NCBI RefSeq assembly: GCF_031460495.1
Contig: NZ_JAVKTS010000002.1
Coordinates: forward strand, 489,332 to 553,331
From: Tissierella sp.
Lineage (GTDB): Bacteria; Bacillota; Clostridia; Tissierellales; Tissierellaceae
DNA length: 64,000 bases
Direction: 5' to 3'
Shown here: piece after piece, positions 8,586 through 17,900 of the stretch
Layout of the letters: every line of letters starts with the position of its first letter
Position numbering within the stretch: position 1 is the first letter of the stretch
The notes under the pieces: generated by a model
The model's database searches: none
What the model was told of the DNA's origin: nothing
What the model saw: only the letters and a program-made list of their open reading frames with translations
Position numbers and translations under genes: made by a program

Positions 8586-9476
8586 CTATATAATTAATAC
8601 TTTGTCCATTTTTAAAATTATATCTGAATTACTATTTATTGGTCTTCCTAATCCTATAAAAGTATCATTACAATAAACCTTATATAATTTATTAACTATA
8701 TACTCTTTTTCTGGATCTATTGGTAAAGTAACTCCATTTATCAGTTTCGGATACAGCTCTTTTTCAATAACAATATTATCAAAATGGTCTAGAGCTTTAT
8801 CCATTGGAGTTATGATTTTTGATATTTCTTCTATATTTAATGACTTAATATAATCAATACTATAGGAGTTTTCAATTTTAAATGGTCCAACTCCAACTCT
8901 TAGTAGATATGACATATATCCATAGGTGCCAAGTTCAATACCTATATCATCACATAGCGTTCTAATGTAAGTTCCTCTAGAGCATCGAGTGTAAAAAAGT
9001 ATTTTCCTATTATCATCTATATATAATATATTATTCTCGTATATTTTTATATTTCTAGGTTTTCTTTCAATTTCTATTCCTTCACGAGCAAGTTCATATA
9101 ATTTTCTACCTTTATGTTTTAAGGCAGAATACATTGGCGGAATTTGGCTGATTTCGCCAGTGTATTTTGACATTACAGCAATTATTTCATTTTGACTTAC
9201 CTTTTTTTCTGATGAAGCTATTATTTTACCATCTTGGTCTTGAGTATCTGTTCGAAGGCCAAGGGTTAATTCACCTATATATTCTTTATCTATATCAAGA
9301 AGATATTCTGCAATTCTTGTACCCTTGCCTACACATAGAGGCAATACCCCAGATGCATTTGGATCTAGTGTTCCAGTATGCCCGATTTTTTTAGTTTTCA
9401 GAGCTTTTCTTAGTAAATTAACTGCATCATGGGAAGTCATGCCTTTTGGTTTATAAAAATTAATTACACCATTCAT
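8586..9476 (-). CDS. truB: tRNA pseudouridine(55) synthase TruB
   Basis: Converts U55 in the T-loop of tRNAs to pseudouridine. Opens with the family-typical MNGVINFYKPKGMTSHDAV. The catalytic aspartate is Asp38 in HTGTLDPNASGVLPLCVGKGT. The internal IPPMYSALKHKGRKLYELAREG and the RCSRGTYIRTLCDDIG stretches are also TruB signatures. Length 296 aa is normal; a short PUA-like tail may be present at the end. It starts eight bases downstream of nrnA and is followed by ribF, part of the translation/RNA-modification operon. Confidence 0.97.
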   Translation of the reverse strand: MNGVINFYKPKGMTSHDAVNLLRKALKTKKIGHTGTLDPNASGVLPLCVGKGTRIAEYLLDIDKEYIGELTLGLRTDTQDQDGKIIASSEKKVSQNEIIAVMSKYTGEISQIPPMYSALKHKGRKLYELAREGIEIERKPRNIKIYENNILYIDDNRKILFYTRCSRGTYIRTLCDDIGIELGTYGYMSYLLRVGVGPFKIENSYSIDYIKSLNIEEISKIITPMDKALDHFDNIVIEKELYPKLINGVTLPIDPEKEYIVNKLYKVYCNDTFIGLGRPINSNSDIILKMDKVLII

Positions 9477-9484
9477 AAAGCCAC

Positions 9485-10456
9485 CTATATTACTTTCTTG
9501 ATTTCATTTAATATTAATTCCTCTGCATTATCTATTGATGAGTTAATAGTAGCACCAGCTGCTCTTATGTGTCCACCACCACCAAAACTAGCACAAATTT
9601 CAGCAACATCCACAAATCTTTTACTTCTCATACTGATTTTTATTTCTTCACTATTAAATTCTTTAAGCAGAATAGCAATTTCTACAGGTGCAATTTCTCT
9701 CATAAAAGAAACTATACCTTCAGTATCATTCATTTGTGTACCTGCATCTTTAAGCATGTTTTGGGTCACTTTTACTATAGCAACTTTGTTATCAAAATAT
9801 AATTTTAATGTTTCAACAGCCTTGATAAACAACATAGTTCTTTCAATACTTCTATTTTGATAAAGATTAATATTAATACTACTTTTGTCTATACCTACCT
9901 TTATTAGCTCAGAAATGATCACATGGGTTTCAGAAGTTGTATTATCATACATAAAACTGCCCGTATCTGAACTAATTGCAGTATATAAACATGTTGCTAT
10001 ATCCTTATCAATAAGTATATTCATTTTTTTAATTATTCTATATACTAATTCACCTGTAGCAGATGCAATACTATCTACAATGTTAATATCACCAAAATTG
10101 TTATTACTAATATGATGGTCTATGTTGATAGTAGTTTTTGCCTTATTAATTAGAGAAGCATTTTTACCTAGTCTGTTTTCATCACTTGCATCTAATGCAA
10201 TAAATAGATCAACTTCATCCTTGTCATTAAATTCTTCTATAGTATTAACATAAGGTAAAAATAAATAATCTAAAGGTATATCATCAGTTTTTAAAATATA
10301 CACTTTCTCATTAATACTTCTTAAAGCAATGGCTAGCGCTAGAATAGAACCAATATTATCACCATCAGGTTGGACATGGGAAGCAATAAAAATATTTTTG
10401 CTATTCAAAATTTTTTCTATTGCCAAGTCAATTTGATTTTCAATAATATTAGTCAT
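9485..10456 (-). CDS. nrnA: DHH family nanoRNase / pAp phosphatase NrnA
   Basis: Degrades 2-5-mer RNAs and dephosphorylates pAp, with manganese. DHH-domain motifs are seen in order: SHVQPDGDNIGS near residue 25, ALDASDENRLG, and NIDHHISNNNFGDIN (the DHH signature); the C-terminal DHHA1 domain ends with FGGGGHIRAAGATI. The ATG at 10456 is preferred because AAGGAAG stands about six bases upstream and the overlap with rbfA is then eight bases; a longer GTG reading from 10477 lacks a binding site. The same rbfA-nrnA-truB order is common in Clostridia. Confidence 0.92.
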   Translation of the reverse strand: MTNIIENQIDLAIEKILNSKNIFIASHVQPDGDNIGSILALAIALRSINEKVYILKTDDIPLDYLFLPYVNTIEEFNDKDEVDLFIALDASDENRLGKNASLINKAKTTINIDHHISNNNFGDINIVDSIASATGELVYRIIKKMNILIDKDIATCLYTAISSDTGSFMYDNTTSETHVIISELIKVGIDKSSININLYQNRSIERTMLFIKAVETLKLYFDNKVAIVKVTQNMLKDAGTQMNDTEGIVSFMREIAPVEIAILLKEFNSEEIKISMRSKRFVDVAEICASFGGGGHIRAAGATINSSIDNAEELILNEIKKVI

Positions 10457-10826
10457 TTCTTTCTTCCTTTTGGTCACTATTATTTTGATTTAAGTTTTCA
10501 ATTAATTTTGTCATGTAAATCCCTTGTTCTATAGATTCATCTAGATAAAAAATTGGTTCCGGAGCATATCTTAAGTCAATCCTACTGCCTATTTCCTTTC
10601 TAATAAATCCCTTGGCACTTTCTAAACCTATAATAGTATTATCCTTATCTTCTTTATTTCCAAAAACAGAAATATAAATATTTGCAAATCTTAAATCTCT
10701 TGTTACTTCAACGTTTGTGACTGTAGTCATAGAATTAACTCTTGGATCCTTAAGACCATTATATATCAATTCTGAAACTACCCTTTTTACTTCTTCAGAA
10801 ATTCGATTCAGTCTTTTATTATTCAT
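10449..10826 (-). CDS. rbfA: 30S ribosome-binding factor A
   Basis: Late 16S rRNA maturation factor that binds free 30S subunits. The 125 residues form the single KH-type RbfA domain: NRISEEVKRVVSELI at the start, the DPRVNSMTTVTNVEVTRDLRFANIYISVFG core, and YAPEPIFYLDESIEQGIYM near the end, all family signatures. It sits ten bases downstream of infB. In Bacillus a ylxP gene separates infB and rbfA; here it is missing. Confidence 0.96.
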   Translation of the reverse strand: MNNKRLNRISEEVKRVVSELIYNGLKDPRVNSMTTVTNVEVTRDLRFANIYISVFGNKEDKDNTIIGLESAKGFIRKEIGSRIDLRYAPEPIFYLDESIEQGIYMTKLIENLNQNNSDQKEERND

Positions 10827-10836
10827 TTAGTCACCT

Positions 10837-12972
10837 CTATCTTTCTACTTCTTTTAGGACAAAAGCCTCTAGTAAATCTCCTTCTTTTACATCATTATAA
10901 TTCTCCAAACCCAAACCTGCTTCAAATCCAGTTAATACTTCTTTAGCGTCATCTTTAAATCTCTTTAATGAAGAAACTCCACCTTCAAAAATAACAATGT
11001 CGTTTCTAAGTAATTTAACTTTAGCATTTCTTGCAATCTTACCATTCAAAACATAAATACCTGCTATTGCATTTCCATTTGGAAGTCTAAAGGTGGCTCT
11101 AACTTCTGCCCTTCCAATTATCTCTTCAACAATTTTTGGAGCATGCATTCCCTTAATTGCAGACTGTATATCTTCTATAGCCTCATATATTACTCTATAA
11201 GTTCTAACATCAACCTTCTCTCTTTTAGCTACCTCAATAGCATTCAAATTAGGTCTGACATTAAAGCCTACAACTATTGCATTAGAAGCTGATGCAAGAA
11301 TTATATCAGATTCAGTAATTCCACCAACACCACCATGTATGATATTAGTTTTAACTTCTTCAGTATCAAGTTTATCAAGTGATTGCCTTAGAGCCTCTAA
11401 AGAACCTCTAACATCAGCTTTAATAATAATATTTAAATCTTTAATTTCACCTAATTTAATTCTTTCAAACAAGTCATCCAAGGACACTTTTGGATCTGAT
11501 TTCATATTCTCTGCTCTTTCAACATCTCTATGTCCTTCCGAAAGAGCTCTAGCTGTTTTTTCATCATCAACTACATATAACAAATCACCTGCATTAGGTA
11601 CTTCTGATAACCCAAGGATAACAACTGGGATAGATGGACCCGCTTTCTTAACTCTTTTACCTTTATCATCAAACATTGCTCTTACTCTACCGCTTGCAGC
11701 TCCAGAAACTACTAAATCACCTACTTGTAATGTTCCTTTTTGAACAAGTACAGTAGCTAAAGGACCTTTACCCTTATCAAGTTGAGCTTCAACTATAGTA
11801 CCAATTGCATTTCTATTAGGATTAGCTTTTAACTCTGACATTTCAGCAACAAGTAGTATCATTTCTAATAATTCTTCAATACCTTCACGATTTTTTGCAG
11901 ATACAGGTACTGTAATCGTATCCCCTCCCCAATCCTCAGGAATTAAAGCATTTTCCACTAATTCTTGCTTAATTCTATCAATGTTTGCCTCAGGTTTATC
12001 CATTTTATTGATAGCTACAATAATAGGAACTTTTGCTGCTCTTGCATGATTTATAGCTTCTATTGTTTGAGGCATGACTCCATCATCAGCTGCAACTACT
12101 AATATGGCAATATCAGTTACTTGTGCCCCTCTTGCTCGCATAGATGTAAATGCTTCATGACCAGGTGTATCTAAGAAAGATATTTTCTTATTGTTAATAT
12201 TTACAGCATAAGCACCAATATGTTGAGTGATTCCACCTGCTTCAGACTTAGTTACATGAGTTTCTTTTATTGCATCTAATAGAGAGGTTTTACCATGATC
12301 TACATGACCCATTACTGTTACAATTGGTGGTCTTGGCTTTAAATCTTTTATATCATCTTCATAGTTTAGATCAAAAGCATCTTCTAATACATCTTCATTA
12401 ATGTTTTCTGTTTTTTCATTTACAGTAAGTTCAATTCCAAACTCTTCGGCTACTATTATTGCTATATCCGAGTCGATAGCTTGGTTTTGATTAACCATAA
12501 CACCTAATCCTATTAATTTTGCAATTACTTGTGATGGACTAACATTAATTTTATCTGCTAAATCTTTTACAATTATATTATTTTCAATTTCTATAACAAT
12601 CTCATTCCCTTCTGTGCTAGCTATATTCTTCGCTTTATTTGAACTAGAATTTTTGCTTTTATTTTTTTTGTTTCTAACCTTTTTATTTTTGGGTTTTTCT
12701 TCAACCACAGTTATTTCTTCTTTACTTTCTTCCTTATATTCAGTATTCTTTTCATTTTTAACTTTTTTATCATGAATTTTTAAATTGCTTTGAGATAAAT
12801 TTTTTTCAGTTTTTTCATTAACTAGTAATGACTTGATTTTTTGGATCTGATCAATTTCTAATGTACCCATATGACTAGTTACAGATATACCGATTGTAGC
12901 AATCTTTTCAATTAGTTCCTTGCTACTAACTCCTATTTCCTTGGCTAATTCATATACTCTCATCTTCTTCAT
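10837..12972 (-). CDS. infB: Translation initiation factor IF-2
   Basis: GTPase that brings initiator fMet-tRNA to the 30S subunit. The 711 residues contain an N-terminal IF2_N helix domain (1-50), a Lys/Asn-rich linker (about 60-125), a second IF2_N domain (130-185), the G domain with GHVDHGKT (222-229), DTPGHEAF and NKMD, and domains II-IV, with the C-terminal tRNA-binding domain ending in GFEAGLGLENYNDVKEGD. The ATG at 12972 has a GGGGGG ribosome-binding site seven bases upstream. It follows rnpM by only 36 bp; the L7Ae-like gene usual at this point is absent. Confidence 0.98.
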   Translation of the reverse strand: MKKMRVYELAKEIGVSSKELIEKIATIGISVTSHMGTLEIDQIQKIKSLLVNEKTEKNLSQSNLKIHDKKVKNEKNTEYKEESKEEITVVEEKPKNKKVRNKKNKSKNSSSNKAKNIASTEGNEIVIEIENNIIVKDLADKINVSPSQVIAKLIGLGVMVNQNQAIDSDIAIIVAEEFGIELTVNEKTENINEDVLEDAFDLNYEDDIKDLKPRPPIVTVMGHVDHGKTSLLDAIKETHVTKSEAGGITQHIGAYAVNINNKKISFLDTPGHEAFTSMRARGAQVTDIAILVVAADDGVMPQTIEAINHARAAKVPIIVAINKMDKPEANIDRIKQELVENALIPEDWGGDTITVPVSAKNREGIEELLEMILLVAEMSELKANPNRNAIGTIVEAQLDKGKGPLATVLVQKGTLQVGDLVVSGAASGRVRAMFDDKGKRVKKAGPSIPVVILGLSEVPNAGDLLYVVDDEKTARALSEGHRDVERAENMKSDPKVSLDDLFERIKLGEIKDLNIIIKADVRGSLEALRQSLDKLDTEEVKTNIIHGGVGGITESDIILASASNAIVVGFNVRPNLNAIEVAKREKVDVRTYRVIYEAIEDIQSAIKGMHAPKIVEEIIGRAEVRATFRLPNGNAIAGIYVLNGKIARNAKVKLLRNDIVIFEGGVSSLKRFKDDAKEVLTGFEAGLGLENYNDVKEGDLLEAFVLKEVER

Positions 12973-13008
12973 TATATACCCCCCTTTAATCTTTGAAGGT
13001 GATATTTC

Positions 13009-13284
13009 TTATACATCCAATTTCATTTCAATAGCTTTTTCCAATTTTTCATATATATCACTAGGAATTTCTACTTCAAGAGTTCTAGATAATTTCTTGG
13101 ATTTTTGTGCTAATTTAACACAATTAATATCAATACATAAATAAGCTCCTCTTCCATTTGTTTTACCTGCCATATCTATTGATACTTCATTTTCGTTATT
13201 TCTAACAACTCTTATTAGCTCTTTTTTGGGTTTCCCTTCTCCACAAGCAATGCATTTTCTCAGAGGAATCTTTTTTGTTTTCAA
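13009..13284 (-). CDS. rnpM: RNase P modulator RnpM (YlxR family)
   Basis: A 91-residue YlxR-fold protein; the family has been reported to bind RNase P RNA and modulate its activity. Visible signatures are RKCIACGEGKPKKELIRVV at the start and TNGRGAYLCIDINCVKLAQKSKKLSRTL in the middle, with three cysteines that suggest a structural cluster. The start is TTG at 13284 with GAGGTG six bases upstream. It lies 15 bases after nusA, which is its standard neighbour. Confidence 0.9.
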   Translation of the reverse strand: MKTKKIPLRKCIACGEGKPKKELIRVVRNNENEVSIDMAGKTNGRGAYLCIDINCVKLAQKSKKLSRTLEVEIPSDIYEKLEKAIEMKLDV

Positions 13285-13299
13285 ATAATCACCTCTTGA

Positions 13300-14343
13300 C
13301 TAATTTTCTTGTTTAAACTGTGTTTCAGATTTAATGTCTATTCTCCAATTTGTAAGTTTAGCAGCTAATCTGGCATTTTGACCTTCTTTACCTATGGCCA
13401 AAGATAGTTGGTAATCTGGGACTATTACAATTGCAGACTTTTCCTTTTCGTTTACAATCACGTCAATTACCTTTGAAGGGCTTAAACTATTTGCTATGAA
13501 TTCACTTATATTTTTACTCCATATTACAATATCAATTTTTTCATCCATTAGTTCATTGACTATAACCTTTACTCTACTGCCCTTGAATCCAACACAAGCT
13601 CCAAGTGGATCAACATTAGGATCTTTTGAAAATACTGCAATTTTTGTTCTAGAGCCTGCTTCTCTTGATATAGAGTATATCTCTACTATTCCTTCATTAA
13701 TTTCAGGAACTTCTAATTCAAATAGCCTCTTTACAAGACCAGGATGAGATCTAGACAGTACAATTTGAGGTCCTTTAGTAGTTTTTTTAACCTCAAGAAT
13801 AATTAATTTCAATCTATCACCTTGGTTATATTCTTCCCCTTCTATTTGCTCTGCAGGTGGTAAGACTCCTTCTGTTTTCCCAAGGTCAATATATACATGA
13901 TTTTTACTCACTCTTTGTACTAGTCCTGTTATTATTTCATTTTCTCTACTAATAAACTCATCATATATTACATCTCGTTCTGCATCACGAATCCTTTGAA
14001 TAACAACTTGTTTTGCAGTTTGAGCAGCTATTCTTCCGAAATCTCTAGGTGTAATTTCTAACTTTAATATATCACCAATTTCATATTTTGAATCAATATT
14101 TTTTGCATCATCTAGAGCTATTTCTAAATACTCATTCTCAACTATTTCTGTTACTTCTTTAAGTACAACTACTTTCACTTTTCCTGTTTCTCTATCCATT
14201 ACAATTTCAACATTTTGTGATGCCCCGAAATTCTTTTTGTAACTAGAGATAAGTGCAGATTCTAGAGCATCAAATATAACATCTTTAGAAATACCCTTCT
14301 CCTTCTCTATCTCATGAAGAGCATCTATAAAATCTCCATTCAT
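13300..14343 (-). CDS. nusA: Transcription termination/antitermination factor NusA
   Basis: Binds RNA polymerase and nascent RNA to control pausing, termination and antitermination. The 347 residues give the short Firmicute form: N-terminal polymerase-binding domain (1-125), S1 domain near 135-200 (GLVQRVSKNHVYIDLGKTEGVLP), then KH1 and KH2 (ACVGFKGSRVKVIVNEL; LAIGKEGQNARLAAKLT). No acidic repeats follow KH2, as usual outside proteobacteria. It starts 13 bases after rimP, the classical rimP-nusA-rnpM-infB order. Confidence 0.97.
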   Translation of the reverse strand: MNGDFIDALHEIEKEKGISKDVIFDALESALISSYKKNFGASQNVEIVMDRETGKVKVVVLKEVTEIVENEYLEIALDDAKNIDSKYEIGDILKLEITPRDFGRIAAQTAKQVVIQRIRDAERDVIYDEFISRENEIITGLVQRVSKNHVYIDLGKTEGVLPPAEQIEGEEYNQGDRLKLIILEVKKTTKGPQIVLSRSHPGLVKRLFELEVPEINEGIVEIYSISREAGSRTKIAVFSKDPNVDPLGACVGFKGSRVKVIVNELMDEKIDIVIWSKNISEFIANSLSPSKVIDVIVNEKEKSAIVIVPDYQLSLAIGKEGQNARLAAKLTNWRIDIKSETQFKQEN

Positions 14344-14356
14344 TTAGTAACCTCCC

Positions 14357-14821
14357 TTAAAATTTTACTGCTAATTTTATTACTGCTATAGATTTCCTAG
14401 ATATGTTCATAGCCTCATCATATTCAGTTTTTATTAAAATATCGTCTTCATTATAACTTTCTAAAATACCTTCTAATATCTTTTTACCATCTAAAGATTC
14501 ATATAATTTAATTTCAACTTCTTTTCCTATATTTCTCCTTAAATCTTTATCGATTTTAAGAGGTCGATCTAGTCCAGGAGATGAAACTTCTAAATAGTAG
14601 GCCACAGAGATAGGATCTTTTTCATCTAATTTATCGCTTAATGTTTGACTCATTAGTTGACAATCATCTAAAGTTATTCCTCCAGGTTTATCTAAGTACA
14701 CTCTAAGAAAATAGCTGGAACCTTCTTTCAAAAACTCTATATCTACTAATTCATATCCTAATTCTTCTACTATAGGCTCACTTATCTTTTTTATTGCTTC
14801 AATAATTTGTTTTTTATTCAA
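14357..14821 (-). CDS. rimP: Ribosome maturation factor RimP
   Basis: Assists 30S assembly around the S12/S5 region. The 154 residues show the two-domain fold, with LGYELVDIEFLKEG near residue 21, the LRVYLDKPGGITLDDCQ stretch, and YYLEVSSPGLDRPL near 80, which is the family signature. The start is a TTG (14821) with GGGGGTG seven bases upstream; no ATG is better placed. It is the first gene of the rimP-to-ribF run and stands behind a terminator-plus-promoter module. Confidence 0.95.
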   Translation of the reverse strand: MNKKQIIEAIKKISEPIVEELGYELVDIEFLKEGSSYFLRVYLDKPGGITLDDCQLMSQTLSDKLDEKDPISVAYYLEVSSPGLDRPLKIDKDLRRNIGKEVEIKLYESLDGKKILEGILESYNEDDILIKTEYDEAMNISRKSIAVIKLAVKF

Positions 14822-14872
14822 ATTGATTCACCCCCAATTAGATGTAAATTTAAAAGTAGAACTTTCCTATTC

Positions 14873-14878
14873 ATTATA
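14873..14878 (-). promoter_or_regulatory. Candidate -10 (TATAAT) of the rimP operon
   Basis: On the minus strand TATAAT, followed by GAATAGGA, directly abuts the T-tract of the polC terminator and stands about 50 bases before the rimP start. The position 17 bp further up (GGGTTA) lies inside the terminator stem and is a poor -35. The match with the pnp module at 7231-7264 supports function. Confidence 0.55.
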
Positions 14879-14907
14879 AAAAATCAAGAGTGGGTTAACC
14901 CACTCTT
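14878..14907 (-). terminator. Rho-independent terminator after polC
   Basis: AAGAGTGGGTTAACCCACTC plus TT (14886-14907) is a perfect 22-bp palindrome. On the minus strand it is followed by GATTTTTTATAAT, giving six T residues. It lies about 55 bases beyond the polC stop and separates the rpsB-to-polC and rimP-to-ribF units. Confidence 0.9.
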
Positions 14908-14961
14908 TGCCAGAAAAAACTTATTTTTGTCAAATTAATTATATCACAATTTGAGTAAAAA

Positions 14962-17900
14962 TCAAATATTAAAAAGACTTATTTGATTATTTAATGGTAA
15001 ATCTCCCAAACAACCATGATTAGTTAGGACTTCCAATACAGGCTTGCTTACTTTGCCTCTATTAACTAGATCCTCTCTTGATATAAATCTAGACATATTT
15101 CTTTCTTCTACAATCTTTCTAGCAACATTTTCACCAAGTCCTTCTAGACTTTTAAGTGGTGGTAAAATTCCATTATCATCAATAATAAATTTATCACTAT
15201 CCGATCTATAAAGATCAACTTTTTGAATTTTGTAACCTCTTGCAAACATTTCCAATACAACTTCTAATACTGTTAATAAATTTTTTTCTTTTGCAGTTAT
15301 ATCATTAAAATTCTTTTCAAGCTCTTCAATTTTATTTTTAACAAATTCACTACCCTTTATAATTAAATCAGCATCAAAGTCATTTGCCTTAATTGTGAAA
15401 TATGTTGAATAAAATGCTTCTGGATAATAGACTTTAAAGTAAGCAATTCTAAAGGACATCATTACATAAGCTGCAGCATGAGCTTTCGGAAACATATACT
15501 TAATTTTATTACAAGAATCTATGTACCACTGAGGCACACCTAATTCTTCCATAGCTTCTTCATCTTCCTTAGATAATCCCTTACCTTTACGTACATTTTC
15601 CATAATCTTAAATGACTTTTTCTTATCTAAACCAGCGTTAATTAGAAAAAGCATAATATCTTCCCTTGTTGAGATAACTTTACTTAATGGTGCAATATCA
15701 TTCTTAACAAGTTCTTGTGCGTTGTTTATCCATACATCAGTGCCATGAGATAAACCACTTATTCTTACTAATTCAGAAAAGGTACTAGGCATAGTATCCA
15801 TTAACATTTGTCTAACAAACTTCGTACCGAACTCTGGAATTCCTAAAGTTCCAACAGGACAATTAATATCTTCTTTAGTAATCCCTAATGACTCTGTACT
15901 AGTGAATAATTTCATAGTCTTTGGTTCATCAAGTGGAATTGATGTGGGATCTACACCAGTCAGATCAAAAAGCATACGAATAATAGTTGGTACATCGTGT
16001 CCAAGTATATCTAGCTTTAATATTCTACCACTAATAGCATTATAGTCAAAGTGAGTAGTCAAAACACCTGATTTTTTGTCGTTTGCAGGATATTGAATAG
16101 GTGTAAAATCCAAAATTTCTTTATATTTTGGAACTATCATTACTCCTCCAGGATGTTGCCCAGTGGTTCTTTTGATGCCTGTGCATCCTTGTACCAACCT
16201 ATTAATTTCAGCTGCACTAACACTTAAATCTCTCTCTTCAAAATATTTTTTTACAAATCCATAAGCAGTTTTATCTGCTATTGTTCCTATAGTCCCTGCT
16301 CTAAAAACATATCCTTCTCCAAAGAGTTCTTCTGTATATTTATGAGCTACTGATTGATACTCACCAGCAAAATTTAAATCAATATCTGGCTCCTTATCCC
16401 CTTCAAACCCAAGAAAAACTTCAAAAGGTATATTATGACCATCTTTAATCATTGTAGTATTACATTTTGGACATTCCTTATTAGGCAAGTCTACACCAGA
16501 AGCTATAGAGCCATCATCAAAAAACTCACTATATTTACATGCTGGACACACATAATGTGGTTCTAATGGATTAACCTCTGTTATACCACTCATAGTTGCA
16601 ACAAATGATGAGCCTACAGATCCTCTTGAGCCAACTAAATATCCATCTTCTAAAGATTTCCATACTAATTTTTGTGCAATTATATACATTACAGCATATC
16701 CATTTTTAATAATTGAAGTAAGCTCTCTTTCTAATCGTTTCTCTACAATATCAGGTAAAGGATTACCGTAAACTTGGATTGCTTTTTCATAAGTTATTTT
16801 TTTTAATTCTTCTTCTGCTCCCTCAATTACTGGAGGAAAGGTTCCCTCTGGAATAGGAATTATTTCATCAATTGAATCACTAATAAGATTAGTATTATCC
16901 ACAACTACTTCTCTAGCAATGTCTTGACCTAAATATGAGAATTCATCTAGCATTTCATCCGTGGATTTAAAATATAGCGGTGGTTGTAAGTCTGCATCTT
17001 GGAATTTCTGTCCAGACATTAACATTCTACGATATACTTCATCTTCAGGATCCAGAAAATGTACATCTCCTGTAGCTACAACAAGTTTATTATTACTCTT
17101 TCCCAGATTATATATTCTCTTATTAATGCTTTTTAGCTGTTCTTCATCTTTTAATTTACCATCCCTAATAAGAAAAGCATTGTTTTGCAATGGTTGAATT
17201 TCAAGAAAATCGTAAAATCGTACAATTTCATTAATTTCATTACTACTTTTACTATTCAAAATAGCTCTATATAACTCACCTGATTCGCAGGCTGATCCAA
17301 TTATTAATCCTTCCCTATTAGCTGATATCATTGACTTCGGAATTCTAGGTCTTCTATGAAAATAATTAACATGTGATTCAGATACTAACTTATACAGATT
17401 TTTTAGCCCTATCAAATTTTTTGCTAATATTACTATGTGATAACTTACATCCTTAGATAAATCCTTGCTTTGGTTTAATGTATTGATTTGTTTAAAACTA
17501 CTGATATTATTTTCGCATAGCATGTTCAATATTTTTATTAAAATTTCAGCAGTTGCAGTTGCATCATCTACAGCTCTATGGTGGTTTACTAAACTAACAT
17601 TTAGATGTTTTGCTATATTATTTAATTTATGGTTTTTTAATTCAGGAAATACTGCCCTAGATAATTCTAAAGTATCTAAAACCGGGTTATCTAATTCTAA
17701 ATTATTCAGTTTCATGTTTTGTCTTATGAAACCTACATCAAAAGAAGCATTATGAGCCACCAAAACATCATCTTTAATAAATTCTTTAAAGTCTAAAATA
17801 ACTTCATGTATACTGGGCTTATCCCTTACCATTTCATCTGTAATCCCAGTTAACTCTGTAATCTTAGTAGGAATTGGTCTATTAGGATTTATTAATTGAC

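Noticed and set aside
16961-17755. Plus-strand reading frames inside polC and in other long minus-strand genes
   Set aside because: They lie antisense to conserved proteins, lack ribosome binding sites and show no recognisable domain; they are shadows of the coding strand.
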